Source: Sphagnum compactum
Lineage: Eukaryota > Bryophyta > Sphagnopsida > Sphagnales
Direction of reading: 5' to 3'
Length of the DNA stretch: 64,000 bases
Assembly (NCBI GenBank): GCA_965153455.1
Contig: OZ234493.1
Coordinates: 9,414,213 to 9,478,212 of the forward strand
Under the pieces are notes generated by a model. That model was not told where the DNA came from. It saw only the letters and a program-made list of their open reading frames with translations, and did no database searches. Positions 34,989-48,264 of the stretch are shown here, one piece after another; within the stretch, counting starts at the first letter, position 1, and the number at the start of each line of letters is the position of its first letter. Both the position numbers and the translations under genes were made by a program.

Positions 34989-36885
34989 GAAAACATTAAC
35001 AAAAAGCACCCATAGTTGCTCTATGAGTCCAAGCTATCCATGGTCCTTCAAAGAGGAAGTGAGTGAGCATCCCATGTTGTTCAAATAAACTATGGCTGGT
35101 CTTGATTGTCCGTCTTTATAATATTGTATGTGATGATACCTTTTGAATGCAAGCAACATCATAATTGAGTCTTCTTGTTGATTTTGGAAATGAGACAAAA
35201 GTCTGGACACAAGTGCTTCTATCTTTGTTTACCTTAAATTTTAAGTTGAAAACGTACAGTTTAGTATTAGTAAAGATTATGGTTGATACTTTGTCAGTAA
35301 AACTTACAATGTTATGACTGCACTCATCTTGTTGTGTATGTTTTGATTTGATTAGAATTGACGCAACTGTTAGCTTTATAATATTATTTTAGGATTTTAT
35401 CTGAAATTGTATAGTTATTTTGTGACTATACCAAGGAAGATGGTCTTGACTGTCTTGTTGTGGTGATGCTCCAGCTGGGATTCCAAACATTAGGTGGTTT
35501 GGGATAGAGGGGGACTACAATGTTTTGGTTCTTGATTTGTTGGGGTGAAGTCCTGAAGACCTATTCAACTTTTGCAGTCAGAAATTATCCTTGAAAACTA
35601 TGCTCATGTTGGCAGACCAGCTAGCAGGTTATTTGTAGCAAGTTTGTTTGCAACAGTCTCTTTACTTCTATCTCAATCCTGTGATGATTAGTTCCTTTAT
35701 ACATTTTTGGTGGCGTGGTTGTCCTAAAATTGTTTGACATTTCCTTGGGTCTGCATCAAGTTGCAACTTTTCTTTGTTAAAATTTTATGCCAATGCTTGT
35801 AGAGAAATCTGAGGTTTAAATTTTAGCATCTGAACCAGCAGTATAGTAGGCCTAAAATGTTGTTTCCCTTGTAGATCAACAGGGTGGAGTATGTTCACTC
35901 AAAATTTCCTTCACTGAGATATCAAACCTGATAACTTCTTGATGGGGCTTGGGAGGTGAGCAAATCAGGTTGCACTAGCTGAAGTATCAAATAAAGCATA
36001 ATCCATCGGTTATATTCAGTCTATAATTTGAGCTGGTATTAGAATGGGAGTTTGGGCAGCTAAGTGGCCGCATTCATGTTAGTTGCTGATAACTGGTTTT
36101 TTTGCAGGTTTATGTCGTTGATTTTGGTCTTGCCAAAAAGCATCATGATCCAACAACACATCAACACATACCTTACATGTTAGGGTTATTTCGGGGTTAA
36201 TTGCAAATTGTTATTTGGTAAAACTTGTCTAATGACCTCACTGATGATATAGGTAGCTTTTGCCTATGGATTTTGCTACATGTGAATGTTCACATTATGT
36301 CATTGACATGTAACATTTCTGGTTGAACTTTAGCCTGGGCAATATTTATTTCTGTTCTTGGTGTGTTGGTTAAAATTAATGAAGTTTAGCTATATGTTTC
36401 CAAGGAGAACAAAAACTTAACAAGAACCGCCCGTTATGCCAACATCAATACACATCTTCGGATTGGTCAGTTGCAACCATGTTGAACTTGCTCCAAATGT
36501 TCTTTTTTCCAGCTGAATTATAGTCTTCTTTGAGGAATTTGTTGTATGATTGAGAATGATGTTCTCTGTGATCTGACAAGTTTCACCTCAATTTATCCAT
36601 AATGGATGCTTGTATGTTTCTTAAAACAGAACAGAAAGGATGACTTGGAATCTCTGGGCTATGTGTTCATGTACCTCTTGCAGGGCAGGTTAGCGTGTTC
36701 CAAGTTTTTTTCTTCTAATTTTAGTCTAAGATGTTGATTTTATTGCAATGATGGATGTTTTCTCTAAAACATTTTTACTATTATTGGTTGTGCTAATCTA
36801 TATTGGCAAGGGTTAAAAGGCAACGACTAAGAATCAGAAATATGAGAATATCAGTGAGAAGAAAATGCCAATTCCAATTGAGGCA
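34989..36885 (+). pseudogene. Casein kinase 1 (CK1/CKL family) non-processed pseudogene
   Basis: Introns are retained, so it is a decayed gene copy rather than a processed one. Exon remnants: 34989-35058 (ENINKKHP*LLYESKL, stop at 35013), 35475-35623 ([20 protein letters not shown], stop at 35546, then DLFNFC and LSLKTMLMLADQ), 35875-35968 (INRVEYVHSK, 2-nt deletion, then FLH*DIKPDNFLMGLGR*ANQ with stops at 35915 and 35957), 36108-36178 ([14 protein letters not shown]), 36405-36465 (ENKNLTRTARYANINTHL), 36630-36700 (DDLESLGYVFMYLLQG), 36811-about 36885 (stop at 36814, then TTKNQKYENISEKKMPIP). The HRDIKPDN catalytic loop itself is interrupted (Arg to TGA), invariant residues of NLTGTARYAS are changed, and some splice sites are lost. 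The N-lobe (GSGSFGELYLG) and the end of the kinase domain were not found. Confidence 0.92.
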
Positions 36886-37077
36886 CTGAAGTGGTTGGAT
36901 ATTTGTCAATTCTACCAGTATCATTTTGTTATTTTTTGTTTCCTGGAGTTCATTTGGGGCCTTTATTTCAGTGGGCAGAATCTATAGCTTGTTGGAAGTA
37001 AAACGATTCCATGCCCCTCTTACAAGAGCATTTAAGCATTAATGGGTTTACCAATCATGCAAGTGCTTTGCAAAGCA

Positions 37078-37265
37078 TACCCATTCCATAGTAAGTATGG
37101 GCTAGCTCTATGAAGCTTGGTTCCATAATATGTACGCATCAGCCCTATGAAGCTTGGCCTTCTAAAGCTTGTTCCATAGTACATAAGGGCTAGCCCAACC
37201 AGTCCCATTCCATAGTACATAAGGGCTAGGCCTACCAAGCCCATTCTACATGTATGTAAGGGTTG
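37078..37265. repeat. About 40-bp tandem repeat, four to five copies
   Basis: Words CCCATTCCATAGTACATAAG, GGGCTAG and CCTATGAAGCTTGG recur with a 40-45-bp spacing directly 3' of the kinase relic. The open frame on minus across it (97 codons, repeated GLALMYYG) is a by-product. Confidence 0.85.
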
Positions 37266-37799
37266 CTGACCCGAGGAGGCATGTTGTGTTAGAAACACTA
37301 AGCTTGTTGTGTTTCGCCTATCCACACATGATGGCCAACATCGAAACTTTCAACAATACCTCAACTGAGTACCCATGTTGATGCAGGAAAAACAAACATG
37401 CAGTGATTTTGGCTATGGCCTTAGCTAGTCCACATTCACACGTGTATTTGGAGCATCATCAAAAGTTCAATGTGGACCTAACATATGTTGGACATCTCGC
37501 AACTTAAGGATTTAAAAGCTTCATGTTTTATTGTGTCCCACATGGGAATGAGTGGTTTTGTCTTTTACATGCTACCTTAGTATCATGGACAAGAAAGTCA
37601 AGCCATTATTTTTCCACCACATCCATAATTTTTCCCTCCCCCAAAAGCAAGAGTAAAATGTAGGTGGAAATAATCATCAAACGCACCTCAAATAGATCAA
37701 TGCTTGAAATGGGAATATATAGATAAAATATGTAACATTTAACTAATTAATTTACTAATGCCTTGAACCCAATTAACTAGAGATTTTTCAATAATTTTT
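37266..37799. other. Intergenic, no gene recognised
   Basis: No conserved motif or repeat seen. Confidence 0.35.
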
Positions 37800-37979
37800 T
37801 TAATAAGTTTTCTAAAAAAAACCTAGTAAACAAACTTCACCCTTAGTAAACATTTACACCACATAGTGAACCATTTTCACCAATGAAGGTAAGGGCAATG
37901 AGATTATAGTGAACTTAATTCACTTTTATGGTTGCACAGTGAAATAGCCTAGTGAATTACACCACACTTTCCTAGTAGT
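37800..37979 (-). mobile_element. Terminal fragment of a CACTA-like element
   Basis: On minus the end reads CACTACTAGGAAAGTGTGGT followed by several GTGAATTCACTA and AGTGAACTTAATTCACT words as subterminal repeats, the style of CACTA termini. The matching opposite end was not found. Confidence 0.5.
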
Positions 37980-38099
37980 GTTTTGACATTAAGATACATG
38001 TGCCATTTTGGATTGAGCTCAAAAAAGCTTAACCTATTTAGGTAAAACATAAAATAAAATAAAAAATTTCATGGTTATTCTTTAGTTCACTTAGTCTTG

Positions 38100-38218
38100 T
38101 GATTTCCTACCTATTTACATACCTAGGTAAGTAAGTAGGTAGGTAGGTCGTATGTAAGTATGTAGATATATAAGTTTTAAAACCTACCAACCTACTTAGC
38201 TATATATATATATATATT
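38100..38218. repeat. (GGTA)n-like block plus TA microsatellite
   Basis: TACCTATTTACATACCTAGG, AAGTAGGTAGGTAGG and a closing CCTACC run again combine both orientations of the motif seen at 29590. An (AT)8 run sits at 38201-38216. Confidence 0.75.
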
Positions 38219-38439
38219 CCAAAATATAATTAATATGCCATGCGGAAAATTTTATTATGCCACATGTCACAATCTCAAACAATAATTAACAATCATAATG
38301 GACGATGAAGATCAATATTTCGAAAGAAAAATTATGTCCAAAAATTTCATAGTGCCACGTATTAGATTTGAATAGATGAATGACAATTAATGACATCAAC
38401 ATAACATCATGGGTGCAGTTATAATGGAGTTGCATAGTA

Positions 38440-38615
38440 ATTGAAAATGAGTTGTTTTGAAAAAATTGCAATTGAGTTGCAATGAGTTGCACCATATATA
38501 TGATGAGTTGCAATTCTACAATTCATGCAACTTGTCTATTAACACTCATGACGTATAATATAGTTAGTTGCAAATGTCCGATGCAACTCAAAAATTAAGT
38601 TGCAAGTCTAGTTGC
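38440..38615. repeat. Dense GTTGCA/TGCAAC word cluster
   Basis: At least ten GTTGCA or TGCAAC words in about 180 bp, in both orientations. Similar words occur at 27690-27790 and 30020-30180. Could be a Mutator-like or other DNA element terminus. Confidence 0.45.
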
Positions 38616-41600
38616 AAAAGACTTTTTTTTTTCATTGTGACAAGAAGCTCTACCACAAATTCATGTTCTCACTTTCCCAGTAAAAGATCTGTTATCATTT
38701 TTAAACAAGTACCATGATGTCATTTCCTTCACATAAATGAAAAGGAAGAACTAAAGACTTGAACCCTAATCTTTAGCTATAATCCACTTGAACCTCACAA
38801 ATGCCAACCTCTTTAAACCAAAACAAAATGGACCTACTACTACATACCACCACCAACGCCCCTTTAAGTAGTTGTGTTTCTAGGTCATTCCACCATTATT
38901 GCACTTGGGTCACGCTCCACTGCCATTGTGGTTCTCCTTGTCCAATAGGACTTGTAAAAATACAAACCCACAAGCAATGGATGGAGCTTTTAAGAAAGAA
39001 AAAACGTTTATAAAAAAAAAGAAAAGAAATTCAAAGAGGGGAAAAAGTTGTGTGTATGATTGAATGTTTCTCCAAGAAAAAGACAAGCTTCTCGAAGAGA
39101 GAAAAAAGTTCTTCTAAGAAAAAGAAAGTGTTTTTGTGAGAAAAAGATAATGCCTTTGAAAGAGAGCCTTTAAGTAAATGAATATCACTTTTGTGAAAAT
39201 ATAGAATGCTTATGAGAGAGAGCTTATGGGTGAGCAAAGTTGAAAGCTAGGTTGGGCAAGAAAACAATTGGGAATCGAGTTCCAACGAGATTAGGTTCAA
39301 GTGTAGACACAAAATAAAATAAGGGAATGAAATTAGTTTTTACATTAATTTTGGTGCAAAAATTTGTTACATCCCCTATTACGCATTCCAACTTTTACTG
39401 TGACGAAATTGGGCATTATCATCCCCTAATTACAAATTTTTATGAAAAACTTTGACAATCTTTTATTTAAGGAAAAATGCAAACAAAAGTGATGATACAA
39501 GTAAGGCAAATCCAAAACTTGGATGAAACTTTTGTGAAAACCAATTAGGTGAAAAAACCAATTTGGTCCCTTCTTTTCTACCCTATGTACAACTTTCATC
39601 TTGACTTTTGATTTTTTCTTGGGAAATTATGGCAAAACTAAGGCCCAATACCCCCAATTCAAGGTACTTTACAAATAACTTTATTTGTATCGGCATTTAG
39701 CAATGACCTCATTTTTTCACCCTTTTGCGAATGACCATTACAAACCTAGTAAACACTTTTAACCATTCAACCCATTGAACATTTATTTTTTCAAATGAAC
39801 TTGTGTGACCAAATCTAATAATGCCCATAATAATTCGATTATGAAATAGTTTGTGAACAAGGTCATGCATGATTCATAACCTAATGTTATTAAAATGTAC
39901 CCCCTCCCCCCTTCTTTTTTGTTAAAAGAAAGGTTGGGAAAAATCAAAATAAATCGCCTAAATTTTGCTCTAGGATTTTATGGAAGCCCCAAAAAGCTAT
40001 TGTATTAGAAAAAAATAAAATTGTCCCTTGATGTTTTGCCAATTATTTCTTGCTTCTATATTATGGGTGGTTAAGATTACTTTATTAGGAATTACATTAT
40101 GGATTCTTTAATATTTTTACCCATGTCGCCATTTATTTTTAACTAAAAAAAAGGAAAGGTTTCCATTTAAAGCAATTATATTTTGAAGGTGTCCCTCATA
40201 TAATGAATAACAAGCAAATCGATGCCATTTCACCCACCTTTCACTAGCTTTTTAACTCACCCTAACAAGTATGTCAAACCCCATAGCACATCAACACTAG
40301 ATGCATTAATGTGCACTTTGAACAATGATTTGAAATAACATATGAATTTTCTTTAGGGATTTTTTTATTGTAGCCAAAGTAGTGACCATCCATAGGAAGA
40401 TGTTAAATTTTTTTGACAATCATCCCTAACAAGATAAGAGATTTAGCCAAATTTGGCTATAAACAAAGTATGAAGCACAAATCTTTAATCATTTTATATT
40501 TTTTTCTACATACTTAAAACCAAAATAAAAATATGGTGATTTACATAAAAAATCCCCCTACATCTAGCAATTTAAAGCTTCAAACAACACTTCATTAGTA
40601 ATTTATTAATTTTGTTGTTTGGTAATTTTTTGCCAATAAACAAAGTTGTAAGATATGCATGACAACGTGCATTGGACCTTAAGTACTTACAACAATTGAG
40701 CCCATCATCACTTTTATTTTGCAATAGCCCCCTCTTGCTACTCACTCACATGTTTCGAAATCTAATGGAAAAAATCCAAGGACTTAATTTGAACTTAAGG
40801 GATCCATGTGGATCACACCATGACAAATAGTTGGATAGTCAATCAAATGTTATTGACATCTTACCTCAACATAATTCCTACATAAATACGGGAGTTGATG
40901 TTGTATTGTTCATTGTAACTAGTTTGGATTCAAATTTTGATGATACATTCTTCGTAGATACTTTTCAAATATAATGTAATTACTACTCTATTAACATAAT
41001 GTTAGTTAAGCCTTTTATACCATTTGATTGCCTACTCCCTAATTCGGAACATGTTGAGGAATCAAAAACTGATATTGTTTTGCTCAAGTTTTCCATTTGT
41101 TTATGCAGATTTCAAGTTGGAAATAATTTTGTTAATAAATGATCATTATGTCAAGCCCCCGCCAAACAAGATAACAATGTTATTTAAAGTGGGTGGAGGT
41201 TGGGTTCTAATGGATTTCTAAGATTATTTGTTAATAATTCCACATTTTGAATGGTGTGAAAGGGTTACCAAATTAAATGCATGCACATTGAAAATCATAT
41301 AAAATCATATTTATGCAATGTGACATTATTACATTAGTCATGAACAAAGAAAATTCTTGTATATATATGTTCACAAGTTTGCAAATGGGCACAAACGAGA
41401 TAAAACGAGCTTATGGCGTTACTTTAGAAAAAGACTGCATGTCTTTTTGCCCCCAAAAAACTTTTTCATACGAATGAATTTTTGAATAATTTTTTTTGAA
41501 AATTGTTATGAAAAATACTATTTTTTAGCTAGATGGAATTATTATTATTTTTAATAAATATGAAAATTTGGAAATAAATCAATTATTGTAAATTTTGTGT

Positions 41601-44590
41601 TTCATTTTTTAAAATGATAACAATTTCAAATCATAACCAAATTTTGAAATTTTTACATCATACACATTATACCCCATTTATATGTGGTAATTTGAAATTA
41701 AAAAAATCTAGAAAGTTCTTTGAATTTTTTAAGTTTTAAAATTTCACATATTTTTGGGTATGAGTTCTTTTTGAATGTGGTTAATATGGTTCTTTTTTTT
41801 AAAAAATCTTCATCAATTTTGTTTTACTATTTGAGTCCTTTTGATAGGTCTTTGCAAAATTGATTCAATTTGACATAATAGGTGTTCATTTTCAAAGGTC
41901 TTAAATCAAAATTTTATCAAATGGATTTTTGGTTTGAACTCCTTAAAATTCATATGAATAAGAAAGGACCAGCTTGCCATGATTGCCATGGTTTTAAATG
42001 GTTTTATAAAACATAAATATTTCTCCAATTTTTACTATTTTTAAGGCCCATCTAACATCCTTTTTGGTTCGTTTTATTGTGACTGCACCCAAATGCCCAA
42101 ATTTCATACATCATATAGAATTTTAGTTGGCACTAATTGGACTTAACTTAGATTAGAAAGCCAAGTGTAAGTGGCTCATATGTGTGAACTATGCATGAAA
42201 ATATCTTTAATATGGGTATTAAAATGGTCATTGGCCAAGACTATCTCTTCTATGATATGTGGAATACATTATTGCCATGAGCAACTACTTTAGTGGCACT
42301 AAGTTGTTTCATAGTATGTTTTCAAATGTGTCACGTAGTCCAATTAATACAATAAAGCCAATTGGTATTTAAATTCATCATTATTCAATTACCCAAAAAG
42401 GGGAGAACTCAATGAGATGTTAAGTCATGATCCAAAAATAGTGACAATATATGACGTGTAGTGCTTTGGTGGGATTCCAAGGTGTTTCAATTTTACATAC
42501 TTTGGCCAATCCAATGTCTTCGTGACTTAACTTGACTTTTGTTAAAATTTGCAAAATAATTAATTATTTATGGTTGGATGTGGATTCAAAACAATTACAA
42601 AGATGTATGCTATTGGTGTTCAAGATCACTTACACTAAATATAGGAATGTAAATCAAAATTTCAAAAATCATGGCAAGATTTTTTTTTCTATTTGACACC
42701 ACCATGGTCAATTCTTTTATCTTCAAGGTATATGTTGAGATGTATGGATTTAAGCCAATAAATCAATGCAAGTTAAATCATGGAATAATGCAAAGCATTA
42801 TTGAGAGGGTGGCAATGGTATCTAATTGTTGAGATGAAGGTAATTGAATATGTTTATGAAAATCAATATTTTAGGAAAAAATGCAAGTATTATAGTGTAA
42901 TTTGTGACTAGATGTTGTGATCGTGAGTCATGTGGGATCCATGTGCTTAGAACATTATTTTGTAAGTTGTTTCAAAAATAGGTAAAAACCTTAAAATAGG
43001 TCTTTGAAGAAGTGGAAGGTTGGTAGTTAAACATTAGGATCAATAATCGCATTTGTGGGTTGTGACAATGTTTCAATCTAGGTTTATGAGAATGAGCAAG
43101 TATGTCATTGCCTTTGTTAATGGAATATTGTGGTTTTAGAATGCCATGGATGGATTAAAATAGTCACAAGACCAACCTTTTAGTGATGCAAAGAATCTCT
43201 CTTTGTTTTAAATTGCAAATTATTAATGTTAATATATTGAACCACATCATGTTTAGAAAGATATTTGGATCTTGTTATAAATTTCCATGTTGACTTTACA
43301 AAATTGTAAATGTGTTTTGTTCTAGTGGCAAAATAATGAAAATAAATTTGTAGTCATTCTTATATTAGTAAAACACATTTTCCTTAGTACACCAAGTTGT
43401 CAAGTTGGAACATTAGAAGAAAAAATTGTCCATTGCAAGTGTGTTCATTTTTCTTCACAATTACCAACACCAAAGAAATTATTTGGACACAAAATATTTT
43501 GGCAACAAATTGAACATATTACCTTTTGTATTTGAATGTTCAAGGTTAACTGATTTTCCACATATGTTACGTGAAGTTAAAATGATAGTGATTAAAGAAT
43601 TTCATCTAATATTCTAGAATGAAATTGAACGTGAAGAACATCTAGATATTCTCAAGAACATCCTATGATACAAGTTAATTGAAATAATTATTTGCAACCC
43701 TTTTGATCTTAATACGTGTTTGATTTCTTCAAGAATGTGCAGTTCAATGTAATGTGATGTGCATTAAAATGGTGAAAATATTCATTCTTGAAATTTGCTA
43801 CAATTGTGTCATATGCATGGAGTGTGGTGTGTTGAGGTTTTTTTAAAATATTATTCTTTCGAACAATGACTTTAAAAGATAAATGTGGTTATGTATTGAT
43901 TTTTTAGAAGTCTAAAAATATATCTAGGTTGGTTATTTGGTTCCCAATTATGAATTATAATGCTCCAAACACAACATATGTTTGTTGGGTGATACATCTT
44001 GTGAGTTTGTAATTTGAGAATACAACTTGGGGTTGTAAATTAAACATGTGACATAGGGGCATGACTCATCAACAAGGCATAATTTGGATATGTAAAAGTA
44101 AGTTAAAGGTGATAAATGTGATATTTGGGCAATTTTTTTAATTGGTCATTAGTAGTTAGGTGGCGATTTAAAAAATTAGGTGAGTCATTGTGAATGAATT
44201 GTAGTTTTAAAAGTTAGTCAATATTGGTTTAAATGATGATTCATTATTAGAAGGCGAATCATCATAGATGAGTCATAAGATGATCATTAATGACAATTTA
44301 TGAAAGAATGGCTCACATTTTATGAGTGACATGCTAAGTCATTGAGTAGGGTAGCTAGCTAGAACTTTAAGAAATCGCATCTAATACTTTTCATGTATGA
44401 GTATAAAGACAAAATATGGAAGATTAGCATGCTAAAAACATGAACGTTAAAGTCCATATATTTGACTCCAACAATGTCATTCATAATTCAAATGCCATAA
44501 TGAACTTAAACGACTACTTGAAAATGTTTTCATTTTATTGATTTTATTTTAGCCAAAGAATTCCATCCTTTTTTTGTAAAAAACAATTAG
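38616..44590. other. Intergenic, no gene recognised
   Basis: About 6 kb of AT-rich DNA. Purine-rich AGAAAAAG repeats mark 39000-39240. Short open frames (38801-39013, 41024-41221, 43426-43617) carry no recognisable motif. No terminal repeats delimited. Confidence 0.3.
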
Positions 44591-44591
44591 G

Positions 44592-45896
44592 TTGTACACT
44601 TGGCATTGCCTCCAAGGAAAATACATTTGTCCTTTTGATTTGGATGGCTTCAATGTTTTTATTAAAGGACCAGTGAAATCTCATTCTAATGAAATCCATG
44701 ACATTGTCCCAAAAATCTCAATTGTGTTTAGTGAACTACCATACATTATGGGTATTTTTAAGCAGCACAATGTTTTTTACAGATGGTTTACCAATGCTCA
44801 TGATTCTATCTTCTCTATTATTGTTCAATTCATTTGTGCGGCTTCCATGGCCTTGAATTTAGTCATGAAGGAATGGTGAACTCACATTTAAGCTTTCATA
44901 AGACTTTTATGAAGGTTGATTCTTCAACTTGTTGATTCTATGCTTGATTTTCCATTAAAACATGCCTAACAACATTCATGATATTTTTATGGTAGACAAT
45001 GCCCATTGCTATGAGGCAATCCTTTTGATTTGAAAGGACAACCTATTTGATGTTATTTCATGGGTAATTAATAACACCTTCAATCACTAATGCCTTTTTT
45101 AGCATAATCCTAAACTCATTTTATGGCTCCTATTTTATCCATGGAAACAAAAGTGTTACCTAGTTTATGGTTTAGTTTAAACCAAAACATGGTTATTGGA
45201 CTAGGTTTAACAACATAAGATTAAGTACAATCAACATCTAATTGATAGACCACTAATGTTTTATCGCCTTAGGAGGCAAAGTATAAAGACAAGTAGTTGG
45301 AATCCCAACGGAATTTTCTTGTTCACCAATTTGGTGTAATTTAATTTTTTTGTTTTATGAATGCATATTCGTCCAAAGGTTGGCCAAATTGGGGAGAGTC
45401 TTTGATATGGAAAGATTCATATATGTTTTCAAATATATCGATGCCATTTGTTGGATCAATATAGACAATGTTCACCAATTTTTGAACCATGTTGCTTCTA
45501 GAGATGAAGACAACCCATTTTTTGATTTATCCTCTTTAGGTTGTGGAAATGAAATCAAAGATTGATGTTTTTTTAAAGGATCATATGTTGGGCATTAAGG
45601 CCTGTTTTATGAATTTTGATATCAAATTAGAGGACGAGCTCAAACATTCCATCTTAAGAAATACAATAAGAGGATGTCTTTTCCATTGTCTTTTACAAAA
45701 TTTATCAAATTCCATTTTAACCATCTATTTTTTCATTCCTACAATGTCATCAATTCTTAGCCATTTGTTATTATATAACTCTTTAATTGCATTTCATGAT
45801 AGTAATCTATTGGTCAAAACCATGATCAACAATGGTTTCTTGGAAAGAAGACTTTCGAAAACAATGTATAAGTTCATAGCTTTTGAAGTTTTCTCA
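44592..45896 (+). other. Cluster of three unrecognised open frames, possible decayed coding region
   Basis: Open frames of 95, 71 and 118 codons (44592-44879, 45350-45565, 45543-45899) follow each other on plus, the last two overlapping in different frames (for example LGRVFDMERFIYVFKYID, DVFLKDHMLGIKACFMNFDI). Such lengths are above the local background for AT-rich DNA. No known domain, start context or splice pattern is evident, so it may be an old element or chance. Confidence 0.25.
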
Positions 45897-45899
45897 TAG

Positions 45900-46643
45900 T
45901 TCTTCTTTAGCAAACAAAATTTTAAAGATCTTGTTAATGGAGTAGGCATTTTACATAGTTTTTGCAATTACAAGACATTATGGATAAAAATAGGCCATTG
46001 CACACTTGAAGGGTTTGAATTTTGAATTCTTGTTGAATTTGGTTTTCTTGTTCATGTTGATGGTGAATTGGGAACTACCCAAGGGAGGGAGTTTTTTGGA
46101 GTTTGAAGACATTCGTAGAAGCACAATTCTGGAATAAAAATAGAGATGTAAAACTTTGTAGAAAAACTATAGATTTTGGTGTTGAATACCACATATTTGA
46201 CTTGTTGTTTTGATTGCACTTCTATAGAACATGGATTTTGTTGTATTTTTGTGAAGTCTTCAGTAAACAGGAAGAATTTAGACTTTGTTAGAATTTGGTC
46301 TGCATCTTAGGGATGGGAGTGCATGCTAGTACTCATAAACATCATAAAACTTGAAGATGTGTAAAGCCTAGGGGTTGGATGGAGGTTTTTTTCACTCTTG
46401 TAAAATGTTTTGATTTTTCACAAGTTATCAACTTGGATGAGCTTGTAGATAAATGCTTCGATGATTACCTAGCATCTTCTTATTAACATCCATATTTTGC
46501 AAGTTTAGTATAGTTTTTGTAGTTTTTCAAAATTCTCAATATAATCAAATTTTCAACTTTTCAATTCAAACAAATTTTCAATGTGTGTGTAGTTGTAACT
46601 ATTTTTTTGTGCATGTTTGTGCAACCATATGTGTGCATATTTA

Positions 46644-46675
<32 letters not shown>

Positions 46676-48260
46676 ATGTGTCAATTTGTGTATATGTTTG
46701 TGTGAATGAAAGTGAAACTGATCATGTGCGTGGGTGCAAAAAACATAAGTTTAAATGATTATGCGACACATTAACTTTGTGTGTGTATATAAGTGAAAAT
46801 CATTGTATGTGTTTTATGTGACTATGTGGATATGCAAGTTTGTATAAGTATTTTGTTCATCTTGTGCTTATCTATGCGAAAGAGAAGATGATCATTTTTT
46901 ATAAAATTTAAGTCATAATAATGGAAACATTACTATTTTTTTGTTTTTTCCAATTTGGAAAAAAAAATTTAAGTAAAAATTGGTTTTTCTTCAATCAGGA
47001 TAGGTATTATCAGGTGGTCATATATTTATTTTTCTCTTTCTTTTTTTCTATGTTCAAACGACCCAATATTTTGTCCACCCACCTACAGAAAAATAAGTAT
47101 TAGGTGACTACTTGATATCATTTTTTCATTCATTCTATTTGTTTGGACGAACTAATACTTTCAAATCTACCCACCGAAGAAAACAAAGTCATGGGTGGCC
47201 ACTCAATAAATTTTTAATTGTTTTTGAACTTATTGTTAGGGAAACAAAAATATCATGTAGTTACTTAATATTATTTTTTCATTTTTGTTTTGTGTTTTTA
47301 TCCTTTGGATTACCTTTTCTTCTTTGTCCACACATGTCATACAAGTCAATAACAAATGTTCAAAAATTCAAAAACAAAAGTAATCAATTGAAAAAGAAGA
47401 TAACTTTGAAAAGGAACAAATGATTAACAAATGAATTTTGGTGACAAAATAAATGAAGACATTAAACAATAAGTAGTTTTAAAAAGGTGAAAAACCTATG
47501 AAAAAAAGGAGATTAAATATAGATGAAAACATGAAAAAGACATAAATACAAAAGGCAAGAAAATTACAAAAAAACAAAAAAGTGAAAATGGACATGAATT
47601 TATATATATATATGAAAATATAAAGAATAATAAATAAAAAGACAAGAAATATACAAAGAAACAAAAGCTATTAAATAGATGGGTATATGTCAAATTTATG
47701 CTAAAAATAAGCATTTAAATGATGATGATCACAATAATGATGATAATGACACTAATAATGATAAAATTGATAAAGTGCATGATCATAATAACAATGATAA
47801 AATAACATATTTTTGTTGTGCATTAATGAGAATGTCAATAAAAATGCTTTCAAAATTTTAATAAATATATGCAAGGCATATCATTCTCATTTTATCATTG
47901 TTGTGTGAATGGTCAACTCTTTTTTGGTATTAATATTTAAGTATGTAAAACTGAAAAACAAATGAATTTCAATATATGAAATCTTTTTGTAGCTTGAGCA
48001 ATTGTTTTTCAACCTTTTCAGCATGTGAATAATATTGAAAATGATGTTCCAAATCAGTTATATGCAAAACAAATATCAATTTACCTAGAGCTAGAAGGTT
48101 CACCTTTATACAAAGTGGGGATTTAAATTCTAAAAAACTATTAATGTTTGTACAAAAGAGGCAATTTATTGAATTTTTCATTAGTTAATGGTATGTGAAT
48201 TGGGAAAGTGTTTATTTTTCTACCTAAATTGATAATGATTAAATAAGCCTTAATTTGGAT
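45900..48260. other. Intergenic with microsatellite, no gene recognised
   Basis: Contains a (TG)13-type microsatellite at about 46644-46670 within a TGTG-rich 250 bp, and an A-rich, low-complexity stretch at 47340-47860 that yields spurious open frames on both strands (minus Phe-rich). Confidence 0.45.
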
Positions 48261-48264
48261 GATA

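Noticed and set aside
36108-36465. A functional casein kinase 1 gene
   Set aside because: These two exon remnants look open, but neighbouring exons hold stops and deletions, and the invariant GTARYAS region is altered.
37032-37325. 97-codon minus frame with repeated GLALMYYG
   Set aside because: It is produced by the 40-bp tandem repeat at 37078-37265.
47479-47714. Phe/Tyr-rich minus frames resembling membrane proteins
   Set aside because: They are translations of A-rich low-complexity DNA; hydrophobicity follows from TTT and TAT codons.
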